In this document: positions 7,499 through 17,398 of the stretch, piece after piece | Numbering within the stretch: the stretch's first letter is position 1 | Layout: the number at the start of each line of letters is the position of its first letter | DNA from: Halomonas gemina | GTDB lineage: Bacteria > Pseudomonadota > Gammaproteobacteria > Pseudomonadales > Halomonadaceae | Reading direction: 5' to 3' | Assembly (NCBI RefSeq): GCF_023554995.1 | Contig: NZ_JAMJPK010000002.1 | Location: forward strand, 434,001-498,000 | Length of the DNA: 64,000 nucleotides | Made by a program: the position numbers and the translations under genes | Notes under the pieces: model-generated | What the model saw: only the letters and a program-made list of their open reading frames with translations | Databases searched by the model: none | What the model was told of the DNA's origin: nothing

Positions 7499-8374
7499 CT
7501 ACATCAGGATCGCCAGCAGGATCGGCAGGTAGACCAGCGACAGCAAGGTGGAGCAGAACACCAGGCTCGCCACGTACTGGGGCTCGCGACCGGCCTTCTG
7601 GGCGAAGAGGTAGTTGAACACCGCCACCGGCATGCTCATCTGCAGCACCAGGATGGCCAGCGCCATGGGCGGAAGCGCCAGCAGGCTGCCGATGCCCCAG
7701 GCGATGCCGGCGGCCACCGGGATGCGCACCAGGCTGAAACCGATGCCGGACCCCAGGTTGCGGGCATGGATGCTGGCCAGCGAGACGCCCAGGGTGATCA
7801 GCATCAGCGGCACCGTGAAGCCCGAGATCAGGTCGACGCTGTTGGCGAGCCAGCGGGGCAGGTCGGTGTCGGTGAGCAGCAGCCCCATGGCGATCAGGAT
7901 GGCGTAGACCACCGGTGTCTTCGCCAGTGCCTTCACGGGGTTGCCGCGGCTCGCCAGGATGGTGCCCAGGGTGAACTGGAACAGCGAGACCGTGACCATC
8001 ACCGTGATGCCGAACACGAAGCCGGCACTGCCGAAGGCATAGAGCACCACCGGCAGGCCCATGTTGCCGGTGTTGGGGTACATGGTGGGGGCCAGCAGTA
8101 CCCGCCAGTCCTTGCCCAGCAGCCGGGCCAACGGCCAGGTCGCGCCGGCCATGGCGATCAGCACCAGCGCCGTGGCCAGCATGGTGCGCCCGAAGCTGCC
8201 GGCGTCGATCTCGGCCCCGGCAAGCGAGGCCAGCACCAGGGCCGGGGTGCCGATGTTGAACACCAGCCGGGTGACGAAGGCCACCGGGAAGTCGTGGCCG
8301 AGGCGTACCCAGACGAAGCCGAGCCCCGCGCCGGTGAGCACGGGCGCCATCACGGCGAAGAGTTCGGCGAGCAT
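7499..8374 (-). CDS. AEC-family permease (auxin efflux carrier-like)
   Basis: Inner-membrane transporter of 291 residues with about ten hydrophobic segments. The pattern (FNIGTPALVLASL near the N-terminus, GNMGLPVVLYAFG, a central loop, then ITLGVSLA and LLSLVYLPILLAI at the end) is that of the AEC/MdcF family, which exports or imports small carboxylates. ATG 8374 is preferred because AAGGA stands eight bases before it; an in-frame ATG at 8383 has no spacing for a ribosome site. It ends 100 bp after the dehydrogenase start, same strand, and may or may not be co-transcribed. Substrate unknown. Confidence 0.85.
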   Translation of the reverse strand: MLAELFAVMAPVLTGAGLGFVWVRLGHDFPVAFVTRLVFNIGTPALVLASLAGAEIDAGSFGRTMLATALVLIAMAGATWPLARLLGKDWRVLLAPTMYPNTGNMGLPVVLYAFGSAGFVFGITVMVTVSLFQFTLGTILASRGNPVKALAKTPVVYAILIAMGLLLTDTDLPRWLANSVDLISGFTVPLMLITLGVSLASIHARNLGSGIGFSLVRIPVAAGIAWGIGSLLALPPMALAILVLQMSMPVAVFNYLFAQKAGREPQYVASLVFCSTLLSLVYLPILLAILM

Positions 8375-8466
8375 GGGCGGCATCCTTGCATGGCGGTAGG
8401 AGAGGCCGCGTATTGTCGTGAATGCGGGACTCTCGGGGCAACTCCGGCGTGCCGTCGGCATGAAAA

Positions 8467-8488
8467 GGCCCCGGCACGGGCCGGGGCC
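8467..8488 (-). terminator. Rho-independent terminator (former porin terminator)
   Basis: A 9-bp stem GGCCCCGGC / GCCGGGGCC with a four-base loop is followed on the minus strand by TTTTC. It sits just downstream of the porin-like tail at 8516-8550. Confidence 0.75.
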
Positions 8489-8515
8489 AAGGATCGAAAT
8501 ACCAGCCTCCTCAGA

Positions 8516-8550
8516 TTAGAACGCGTAGCGGGCGGAGAGCCAGAGCCGTC
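8516..8550 (-). pseudogene. C-terminal remnant of an outer-membrane porin gene
   Basis: The minus strand encodes LWLSARYAF followed by TAA at 8518-8516. A final beta-strand ending in Phe is the BamA-recognised signature of porins, and a strong terminator follows 28 bp later. Upstream the frame has no porin-like sequence and runs into the terminator of the PRC-barrel gene. A recombination that deleted the porin body but kept its tail is the likely history. The match is short, so confidence is modest. Confidence 0.45.
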
Positions 8551-8563
8551 GATGCCCAGCAAG

Positions 8564-8586
8564 AAGCCCGGTCGGTGACCGGGCTT
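8564..8586 (-). terminator. Rho-independent terminator of PRC-barrel gene
   Basis: Perfect 10-bp stem AAGCCCGGTC / GACCGGGCTT with a three-base loop, 25 bases after the PRC-barrel stop at 8611; minus-strand sequence ends TTCTTG. Confidence 0.7.
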
Positions 8587-8610
8587 GGCGGGCGAATAGC
8601 GGCCGAGGCG

Positions 8611-9183
8611 TTACTCGGCGGAGCGGTCGGCGGCCTCGCGGGTCCGTTCGCCGACGTTCTCCAGGGCCTCGCCGATGCGGTCCAGGGCCCGTGATGCCCC
8701 TTCCTGGGTGGACTCCCAGGCGCTGGCAGCGCCCTCCTTGGTGTCCTCCCAGGCCTGCTGGGCACCCTCCCGGGCGTTCTGCCACCAGTCGTTGGTGTAT
8801 TGCGGCTGCTGGGCGATCTGCTCCTCGCTCATGTCGACATTCACCCGGTACTCGATCTCCTCGAGGCTGTTGCCGTTCTGGGTCTCGACGGTGAACTTGC
8901 CGGTCTCGATCACGAAATGCTGTTCGCCCTTTAAGTCGAAGAGGTTGCCGGTGTCGATGACCAGGGCGCGGACCTGCATGTCGTTGTCGAGCAGGATGTC
9001 CTCGACCTCGCCGATCTGCTCGCTGCTGGAACTGGCGTAGACTTCGGCATCCATCAGCTCGTCGGCCGAGTAGAGGCCCTGTGGCTGGGCGATGGCACTG
9101 CCGGCGACGGCCAGGCCGCCGGCGAGCAGCGCCCCGAGGGTGGCCTGCTTGATGGCGTGATTCATCGGTTTGCGTTGGGCCAT
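8611..9183 (-). CDS. PRC-barrel domain exported protein
   Basis: A 190-residue exported protein. ATG 9183 follows AAGGAG with seven-base spacing. Residues 7-33 form a signal peptide (cleavage after AIA). A PRC-barrel beta-domain follows (about 37-115; core SSEQIGEVEDILLDNDMQVR and VIDTGNLF). The tail of about 65 residues is an amphipathic helix with 11-residue-like repeats (AREGAQQAWEDTKEG, ASAWESTQEG), resembling stress-related helical repeats. Such proteins are often induced by osmotic or envelope stress, but no direct function is known. It is transcribed alone, ended by its own terminator. Confidence 0.85.
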   Translation of the reverse strand: MAQRKPMNHAIKQATLGALLAGGLAVAGSAIAQPQGLYSADELMDAEVYASSSSEQIGEVEDILLDNDMQVRALVIDTGNLFDLKGEQHFVIETGKFTVETQNGNSLEEIEYRVNVDMSEEQIAQQPQYTNDWWQNAREGAQQAWEDTKEGAASAWESTQEGASRALDRIGEALENVGERTREAADRSAE

Positions 9184-9300
9184 GCGTTCACTCCTTGTGA
9201 ACCGTGAAGGTCCATATGATCGGTGGCGCCTGTCGACGCCTCACCCGGTTAGTGTGGTCAACGGCCGGCGAGTTCAATGGCGACCCGCCAGCCCGCCCGG

Positions 9301-11277
9301 TCATCGCCGCCCGAGACCCCACATGAAGTAGGCGCCGCCCAGCAGCGAAGCCACCAGGCCGGCGGGGATCTCCGCGGGAAACAGCAGCTGGCGGCCCAGC
9401 CAGTCCGCCAGCACCATCAGCAGGGCGCCGATCAGCGCGGCCCCGAGCAGGTGCGCACGGGCCCGGGAGAAGCCCGCCAGCCGCGCCATATGGGGGGCCA
9501 GCAGGCCGACGAAGGAGAGCGGGCCCACCACCAGGGTAGCGCAGGCGGTCAGCAGTGCGACCAGCAGCAGCAGCGCCAGCCGGGCCCGTGCGACCCGCAC
9601 CCCCAGGGCCGCGGCCGTGGCCGCGCCCAGCGGCAGGATATCCAGCCAGCGGGCGAAGGGACGAGCCGCCAGAGCCAGCACCACGGCGAGCCCCGCGACG
9701 ACCGTCGCGCTGACGGGATCGACGTAGTAGGTGGAGCCCGAGAGCCAGGCGATGACCTGCTGGCCGCGAGGGTCGCCGCCGGCCAGCACGATGGCGCGCA
9801 CCGCATCGAACAGCGCGGTGATCGCCACGCCGCTGAGCAGCAGCCGCTCGGGCACGAAACCGCTGCGCCGGTTGAGCAGGACCAGCACCGCCAGGCTGGC
9901 AAGCGCCCCCAGGGTACCGGCGGCGACCAGGGTCAGGTTGCCCGGGGCGGGCAGCAGGAAGAGTGCCGCGATCAGGGCGATGGCGCTGCCGCCGCTGATG
10001 CCCAGCACCTCGGGGCTGGCCATGGGGTTGGCGGTGACGCGCTGGATCAGGGTGCCGGCGATGGCCAGCATGACGCCGCTGCCCGCCGCGGCCAGCAGCC
10101 GCGGCCAGCGCCACGCCAGCACCGTCTCCTCAACAGTGGCGAACCAGCCGTCGGCCGCCTGGCCCAGCAGCAGGGCGAGCAGGGTCGCGGCGGCGAGGCC
10201 CAGGGCCAGCCCCGCGGCCAGGCGCCCGGGGGCGGGATGGCGCGGGGCCAGGGCCGTGGCGGCGCCGGGCGGGCGGCCGGCCTCGAGGCGCAGCCGGGGA
10301 ATCAGCCACAGCAGCAGCGGCGCTCCCAGGGCGGCGGTGGTGGCCCCGGTGGGGATCAGGGTGGGCAGGGTGCCGGCGAAGCGCTGCAGCAGCAGGTCGG
10401 TGGTGGCCAGCAGCAGGGCGCCGAGCAGCGCCGACCAGACGAGCCGAGGCCCCAGGCGGCGCGCGCCGGCCAGGCGCACGATATTGGGCGCCGCCAGGCC
10501 GATGAAGCCGACCACCCCTACCACGCTGACCACGCAGCCGGTGAGGAAGACCGCCAGGCCCAGCCCCGCCAGGCGCAGGTGCTTCAGCGAGACGCCGAGG
10601 CTCCTGGCGCTGGCGTCGTCGAGTTCGAGCACCGTCAGCGGCCGCAGCAGCAGCCAGGCCGCCAGGCCGCCCAGCAGCAGCCGCGGGGCCAGGAAGGCAG
10701 CGTCGCCCCAGCCGTTCTGAGCCAGTGAGCCGGCGCCCCAGATCAGCAGCCCCTTGAGGGTCTCCTGGTGGAAGAGCAGCAGCACCATGCCCAGGGCCCC
10801 GGCGTAGAGATTGACCACCAGGCCGGCGAGGACCACCACCGCCGGGGAGAGGCCGCGGCGCCAGGTCAGCGCGAAGACCAGCGCCATGGCGCCGGCGCCA
10901 CCGGCCAGGGCCACCCATTCGCGCCCGGCCAGCAGCAGGCCGGGGGCGAGCAGGGTGGCGGCCATCAGCGCCAGGTTGGCGCCGCTGGCCACCCCCAGGG
11001 TGGTGGGCGCGGCCAGCGGATTGCGCAGCACCTGCTGCATCAGCACCCCGGCCAGGGCCAGCCCGCCGCCGGCCAGCAGCGCCATGGCCAGGCGCGGCCA
11101 CCAGCTGTAGTGGCGCACCAGCGCCTCGGCATTCTCCGGCGTCATCGTGGCCAGTGCCCGCAGGCTCTCGATCAGTCCGCCCTCGACGAGCGATCCCAGC
11201 ACCAGGGCCAGCAGCGCCAGGCCCGGCAGCAGGCAGACCAGCGCCGGCGCGCTGCGGCGGGCCGCCTCAGTCGTCAT
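9301..11277 (-). CDS. fhuB: Double-domain ferric siderophore ABC permease
   Basis: Inner-membrane permease of 658 residues made of two FecCD/BtuC-type halves in tandem, as in FhuB, so no second permease gene is needed. Each half carries the family pattern [20 protein letters not shown] (first) and [20 protein letters not shown] (second), followed by glycine-rich membrane helices and the ATPase-contact motif in [11 protein letters not shown] and [14 protein letters not shown] 11277 gives [18 protein letters not shown] and overlaps the binding-protein gene by 11 bases. It is the last gene of a tight three-gene operon (ATPase, binding protein, permease) that imports ferric hydroxamates across the inner membrane. 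Confidence 0.93.
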   Translation of the reverse strand: MTTEAARRSAPALVCLLPGLALLALVLGSLVEGGLIESLRALATMTPENAEALVRHYSWWPRLAMALLAGGGLALAGVLMQQVLRNPLAAPTTLGVASGANLALMAATLLAPGLLLAGREWVALAGGAGAMALVFALTWRRGLSPAVVVLAGLVVNLYAGALGMVLLLFHQETLKGLLIWGAGSLAQNGWGDAAFLAPRLLLGGLAAWLLLRPLTVLELDDASARSLGVSLKHLRLAGLGLAVFLTGCVVSVVGVVGFIGLAAPNIVRLAGARRLGPRLVWSALLGALLLATTDLLLQRFAGTLPTLIPTGATTAALGAPLLLWLIPRLRLEAGRPPGAATALAPRHPAPGRLAAGLALGLAAATLLALLLGQAADGWFATVEETVLAWRWPRLLAAAGSGVMLAIAGTLIQRVTANPMASPEVLGISGGSAIALIAALFLLPAPGNLTLVAAGTLGALASLAVLVLLNRRSGFVPERLLLSGVAITALFDAVRAIVLAGGDPRGQQVIAWLSGSTYYVDPVSATVVAGLAVVLALAARPFARWLDILPLGAATAAALGVRVARARLALLLLVALLTACATLVVGPLSFVGLLAPHMARLAGFSRARAHLLGAALIGALLMVLADWLGRQLLFPAEIPAGLVASLLGGAYFMWGLGRR

Positions 11278-12151
11278 GGGCAGCGTCCTCCAGGGCGGTG
11301 ACCAGGTGGTCGGCGAAGCGTTGCGCCGAGGGCAGGGCGCCGAAGCTCCATACCGGCGGCAGGGTGATGAGGGCCTCGTCGCGCACGCTGGGCTGCTGCT
11401 GCCAGAGGCCGCTGTCTGACAGGGCCGCCTCGACGCCCACCGGATAGGGCTCGACCACCACCAGTTGCGCCTCAAGGCCGGCCAACTGCTCGAGGCCCAC
11501 CAGCGAGAAGCCCCAGGCGTTGGTCTCGCCGCGCCAAGCGTTGTCAAGCCCCAGGCGGGCCATGGCGGCCTGGTAGAGGCCGCCCTTGCCGAACACCCGG
11601 ACATGGCGTTCGTCCATGAACTGCACCACCAGCAGCGGCGGCACCCGCTCGGGAAGACGGCGGCGCAGGGCTTCCAGGCGCGCCTCCGTCTCGGCGATCA
11701 GCCGCTCGGCGGCCGCCTCCCGCTCGGCCAGGCGACCCACCTCGCGGGTCAGCTCGCGAAGCTGGGGCCAGGTCTCGCGCCCCGGGGTGTAGAGCGGCAG
11801 GGTCGCCACCGGGGCGATGCGCGACAAGCGCGGTGCCAGGTTGGCGAACATCGGCGAGATCAGGATGCGCTCGGGCGCGAGGCTCGCCAGCAGCTCCAGG
11901 TTGGGCTGGCTGCGCAGGCCGAGATCGACGGTCGCGGCGGGCAGGCGCGGCGCGCGCACCCAGGCATGGTAGGCATCGACCTGGGCGACGCCGGCCGGCG
12001 TGGCGCCCAGCGCCACCAGGGTCTCGGCCAGGGTCCAGTCGAGGGTGGCAATGGCCGGCTGGGCCAGGGCGCGCGGTATCGGCACCAGGGCCAGGGACAC
12101 AAGCAGTGCGGCCAGAACGCCGCGAAGCCGCCAGGCGGGCACGTTATGCAT
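11267..12151 (-). CDS. fhuD: Periplasmic ferric siderophore-binding protein
   Basis: Periplasmic carrier of 294 residues that would hand ferric hydroxamate siderophore to the FhuB-type permease. A signal peptide is visible (residues 1-30, ends ALAQ). The two-lobed TroA/FhuD fold is indicated by [22 protein letters not shown] near the start, [20 protein letters not shown] and the long linking helix at about 140-175. No lipobox Cys is present, so it is soluble rather than lipid-anchored. It overlaps the ATPase gene by eight bases and the permease gene by eleven, giving strong translational coupling. Confidence 0.9.
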   Translation of the reverse strand: MHNVPAWRLRGVLAALLVSLALVPIPRALAQPAIATLDWTLAETLVALGATPAGVAQVDAYHAWVRAPRLPAATVDLGLRSQPNLELLASLAPERILISPMFANLAPRLSRIAPVATLPLYTPGRETWPQLRELTREVGRLAEREAAAERLIAETEARLEALRRRLPERVPPLLVVQFMDERHVRVFGKGGLYQAAMARLGLDNAWRGETNAWGFSLVGLEQLAGLEAQLVVVEPYPVGVEAALSDSGLWQQQPSVRDEALITLPPVWSFGALPSAQRFADHLVTALEDAAHDD

Positions 12152-12914
12152 GGACCAGGGCGACCGGATGCTGGCCGGTGGGGTGCGCCATCACCCGCAT
12201 GGGGATGCCGTAGATCGCCTCCAGGGTGGCCTCCTCCATCAGCTCGGCCGGGGTGCCCCGGGTCAGCACGCGCCCGCCGTGCAGGGCGACCAGGTGGTCG
12301 CAGTAGCGCGCCGCCATGTTGATATCATGGAGGACGATTACCACGCCGAGCCCCAGCGTCTGGCTGAGCCGGCGGATCAGCGCCAGCACCTCTACCTGGT
12401 GGGCGATGTCCAGCGCGGCGAGGGGCTCGTCGAGCAGCAGGAAGTCGCTGCCCTGGGCCAGCAGCATGGCCAGCCAGACCCGCTGCCGTTCGCCGCCGGA
12501 GAGGGTGTCGACCAGGCGGTCGGCGAAGGCCTCGGTGTGGGTCGCGTCGATGGCCCGTTCGATGGCCGCCGCGTCCTCGCGAGTGTGGCGACCCAGCAGG
12601 CCTCGCCAGGGGTAGCGGCCCATGCCCACCAGCTCGCGGCCGAGCAGGTTCTCGGTGGCGGGCAGCTGCTGAGGCAGGTAGGCCACCCGACGGGCGAACT
12701 CGCGATGGCCCCAGCGGGAGAGGGGCCGGCCGGCGAAGTGCAGCTCGCCCTGGCTCGCCGGCTGCTGGCGCGCCAGCAGCTTGAGCAGGGTCGACTTGCC
12801 CGAGCCGTTATGGCCGATCAGGCCATGCACCCGGCCGCCCTCGAGGGTCAGGTCGGTGGCGGCGAGCAGCGACTGGTCGGCGACGCTGAAACCGGCTCCG
12901 CGCAGTTCGAACAT
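12144..12914 (-). CDS. fhuC: Ferric siderophore ABC transporter ATPase
   Basis: Cytoplasmic ATPase (256 residues) that powers the FhuB/FhuD-type importer. Motifs: Walker A GHNGSGKST (34-42), signature LSGGERQRV (about 138), Walker B LLLDEPLAALD (about 159-168), switch His in VIVLHDINMAARY. First gene of the operon; transcription would start between 12914 and the Fur-type palindrome at 12975-12989, which is shared with the divergent exporter gene. Confidence 0.94.
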   Translation of the reverse strand: MFELRGAGFSVADQSLLAATDLTLEGGRVHGLIGHNGSGKSTLLKLLARQQPASQGELHFAGRPLSRWGHREFARRVAYLPQQLPATENLLGRELVGMGRYPWRGLLGRHTREDAAAIERAIDATHTEAFADRLVDTLSGGERQRVWLAMLLAQGSDFLLLDEPLAALDIAHQVEVLALIRRLSQTLGLGVVIVLHDINMAARYCDHLVALHGGRVLTRGTPAELMEEATLEAIYGIPMRVMAHPTGQHPVALVHA

Positions 12915-12974
12915 GCAGGACGCTCCTTCGGCGGGCCCCGGGTGGGGCGGAAGTGGGCGCTACCTTACCTCCGG

Positions 12975-12989
12975 TGATAATGGTTATCA
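12975..12989. promoter_or_regulatory. Fur box between uptake operon and exporter gene
   Basis: TGATAATGGTTATCA, a perfect 6-3-6 palindrome matching the arms of the Fur consensus, lies in the divergent region and could repress both the fhuCDB-type operon and the ABC exporter under iron-rich conditions. Confidence 0.75.
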
Positions 12990-13060
12990 ATATGATCCGT
13001 TTCGGCGCGGCCATCTAGCCGGTATGCTGTGGCGATTCATTGCTCAGGACCCCGTTCACC

Positions 13061-14866
<1,806 letters not shown>

Positions 14867-14894
14867 TGCCCTTCGGCTCGCGGCACTCCTCCTG

Positions 14895-14918
14895 ACCGGC
14901 GGCCCCCTGGCCGCCGGT
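14895..14918 (+). terminator. Hairpin after ABC exporter gene
   Basis: Ten-base inverted repeat ACCGGCGGCC / GGCCGCCGGT with a four-base loop, 28 bases after the exporter stop. It lacks a clear U-tract, so it may be a weak terminator. Confidence 0.4.
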
Positions 14919-15005
14919 GTCGTCTTCCGCCTTCTTCTGCCGCCTCCCGGTGAGTAAGGCCGTTTCGACCGACGTCTTAAAAGCGAAGCGTTATCGGTTG
15001 TTTTA

Positions 15006-15024
15006 GATAATGCGAGTCATTATC
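15006..15024 (+). promoter_or_regulatory. Fur box upstream of TonB receptor
   Basis: GATAATGCGAGTCATTATC agrees with the 19-bp Fur consensus at 16 positions. It lies 43 bp before the receptor start at 15067. Confidence 0.85.
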
Positions 15025-15066
15025 ATGCGCGTTCCCGTTAGATAAGAACCAGAGGCTCGCTTACCC

Positions 15067-17265
15067 ATGTTCCATCCCGCTTCCCGCTCCGGCGGGCTCG
15101 ATCCGCTCGCCCAGGCCGTGCGCCGGGCCCTCGGCCTGGCCACCGCCGGCGCCCTCATGCTGTCCTCTTCGGCACTGCTGGCTCAGCAGGGGGCTGGATC
15201 CCAGGAGGCAGCCACCGACCTGGAGACCCTTACCGTCGAGGCCGAGGCGCTGTCGATCGTCACCGAGGACTCCGACGACTATCGGGTTCCGCAGACCAGC
15301 ACCGCGACCAAGCTCGACCTGACGCCCCGCGAGACGCCCCAGTCCGTCTCGACCGTGACCCGGGCGCAGATCGACGACTTCAACCTCGATACCATTAACG
15401 ACGTGCTGGAGAGCACCCCCGGGGTCACGGTGGAGCGCCTCGAGACGGATCGTACCTACTACACCTCACGTGGCTTCGATATCTCGAACTTCCTGATCGA
15501 TGGGCTCCGCGTGCCGATGCCCTACAACAACGTGCATGGCGATGTCGACACGGCCGTCTACGACCGCGTCGAGGTAGTGCGCGGCGCTACCGGCCTGATG
15601 TCCGGCTCGGGCAATCCGGCGGCGACGGTCAACTTCATCCGCAAGCGCCCAACCGACACGCCCCGGGCCTCTGTCTCGGGCACGCTGGGCAGCTGGGATC
15701 ATCGCCGCCTGGAATTGGACGTTTCCGGTCCCCTGGACGACGAAGGCAGGGTTCGTGGCCGGCTGGTCGCGGCGGGGATGGAGAGCGACTCCTACCTGGA
15801 CCGGCTGAGCCGCGATCGGGGCGTGCTCTACGGCGTAGTGGAGGCCGATATCACGGATACCACCCAATTGACATTGGGTCATACCTGGCAGCAGAACGAC
15901 ACCGACGGCAACATGTGGGGTTCCTTGCCGCTCTATGATTCGGCCGGTAACCCCACCGACTACGACACCTCCACCTCTTCGGCACCCGAGTGGTCCTACT
16001 GGAACGTGGAGACGCAGCGCAGCTTCGTGGAGCTGGCCCAGGAGCTGAACGAGGCGTGGTCACTCAAGGGCACGGTGACGCACCTGGACATGCTCTCCGA
16101 TGCCCAGCTTTTCTATATTTGGGGTGTGCCCGATGCCGCCACCGGTAGCGTCGACAGCAGTAAGCTGTTTCTCAGCCAGTACGATCGCCATCTTGAGCAG
16201 TGGAGCGCCGACCTGCACGCCAAGGGTGACGTCGACGCCTTCGGGCGCACCCATCAGCTGGTATTGGGCACGGACTGGAGCCAGAGTCGCAATCAACAGG
16301 AGTCTCGCTACCCCACCACGGCGGCCACCACGGACCTGCCTTGGCTGGACGACTGGGATGGTCGCTATCCCGAGCCGGATGCCTGGGCGGCGTTCCCGAC
16401 CACGGTGGGTGATGCCACCATCAAGGAACGCAGCGTCTACAGTGCCGCCAAGCTGGATCTCGCCGATCGCTGGACCACCGTGGCCGGGGCCCGACTGAGC
16501 GGGTTCGATACCGTGGGCGAGCAGTACGCAAGCGCGCAGGACACTAGCCTCGACAACGAACTAACACCCTATGCCGGCCTGATCTATGACGTCACCGACC
16601 AGGCCTCGCTCTACGCGAGCTATACTGAGATTTTTAACCCACAGACCGAGATCGACCGCAACGGCGACTACCTCGATCCCGTCGAGGGAGTGAGTTACGA
16701 GGTCGGCCTCAAGGCGGACGTCTTCGACGGCGGTGCTGATGCGGCCTTGGCGCTGTTCCGCACCGAGCAGAACAACGTCGCTCAGCCAACCGGTGAGATG
16801 ATCGGCACCCAGCAGGTGCACGAAGGTGCTGACGGCATCACCAGCGAGGGTGTCGAAGTTACGCTCGCCGGCGAGCTGGCCCCGGGCTGGCAGGCCAGCG
16901 TCGGTTATACCTACCTGGAGATCGAGGACGCCGACGGTGAGGCCACCAATACCTATATTCCGCGCCATCTGGTGCGCGCTACCACCAGCTATCGTCCGGC
17001 GGCCCTGGACGCTCTCAAGGTGGGGGCACGTTTGCGCTGGCAGGACGATATCGAGCGCGACCGCGACTTCGCCGATGGCAAGACCCGCCAGGAGGCCTAT
17101 GCCCTGATCGATCTGATGGCGAGTTACGATATCAACGAGAGCCTGACCGCCTCGCTGAACGTCAACAACGTCACCGACGAGAAGTACCTGACCAGCCTCA
17201 AGTGGGACCAGGCCTTCCATGGTGCTCCGCGCCACGTCATGGCTAACCTGACCTGGCGCTACTGA
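15067..17265 (+). CDS. TonB-dependent siderophore receptor (FhuE/FpvA-type barrel)
   Basis: Outer-membrane receptor of 732 residues for a ferric siderophore. After a signal peptide (about 1-39, ends LLAQ) come a TonB-box region (TDLETLTVEAEA), the plug domain (ETPQSVSTVTRAQIDDF, DVLESTPGVTVE, FLIDGLRVP, VEVVRGATGLMSGSGNPAATVNFIRKRPT in pieces) and a 22-strand barrel ending in WRY. The motif GSGNPAATVNFIRKRP is typical of FhuE/FpvA hydroxamate receptors. There is no N-terminal signalling (STN) domain between signal and TonB box. A 19-bp Fur site lies just upstream. Which siderophore it takes is not decided by sequence; the locus suggests its own ferrioxamine-like product or a coprogen-like one. 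Confidence 0.92.
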   Translation: MFHPASRSGGLDPLAQAVRRALGLATAGALMLSSSALLAQQGAGSQEAATDLETLTVEAEALSIVTEDSDDYRVPQTSTATKLDLTPRETPQSVSTVTRAQIDDFNLDTINDVLESTPGVTVERLETDRTYYTSRGFDISNFLIDGLRVPMPYNNVHGDVDTAVYDRVEVVRGATGLMSGSGNPAATVNFIRKRPTDTPRASVSGTLGSWDHRRLELDVSGPLDDEGRVRGRLVAAGMESDSYLDRLSRDRGVLYGVVEADITDTTQLTLGHTWQQNDTDGNMWGSLPLYDSAGNPTDYDTSTSSAPEWSYWNVETQRSFVELAQELNEAWSLKGTVTHLDMLSDAQLFYIWGVPDAATGSVDSSKLFLSQYDRHLEQWSADLHAKGDVDAFGRTHQLVLGTDWSQSRNQQESRYPTTAATTDLPWLDDWDGRYPEPDAWAAFPTTVGDATIKERSVYSAAKLDLADRWTTVAGARLSGFDTVGEQYASAQDTSLDNELTPYAGLIYDVTDQASLYASYTEIFNPQTEIDRNGDYLDPVEGVSYEVGLKADVFDGGADAALALFRTEQNNVAQPTGEMIGTQQVHEGADGITSEGVEVTLAGELAPGWQASVGYTYLEIEDADGEATNTYIPRHLVRATTSYRPAALDALKVGARLRWQDDIERDRDFADGKTRQEAYALIDLMASYDINESLTASLNVNNVTDEKYLTSLKWDQAFHGAPRHVMANLTWRY

Positions 17266-17294
17266 GCCTTTCCGCGGCGAGGCATGCCAAAAAG

Positions 17295-17323
17295 GGCCCA
17301 CCCCGGCAACGGGGTGGGCCTTT
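17295..17323. terminator. Bidirectional terminator between two receptor genes
   Basis: Perfect 11-bp stem GGCCCACCCCG / CGGGGTGGGCC with a GCAA loop, flanked by AAAAAGG on the left and TTT on the right. It serves both convergent receptor genes. Confidence 0.85.
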
Positions 17324-17347
17324 GTCGTGGTGTGCCCGCAATACGAA

Positions 17348-17369
17348 CCGGCAGCCCTTGGGCTGCCGG
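17348..17369 (-). terminator. Second hairpin after minus-strand receptor gene
   Basis: Perfect 10-bp inverted repeat CCGGCAGCCC / GGGCTGCCGG with two intervening T, 30 bases after the receptor stop at 17399. Confidence 0.5.
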
Positions 17370-17398
17370 CAAGTGCCCACAGAGGCAGGGGTCGAGGA

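Noticed and set aside
8420..8450. A sigma-54-like GGCAC...TTGC before the AEC permease
   Set aside because: The GG and GC are 12 bases apart instead of the required 10.
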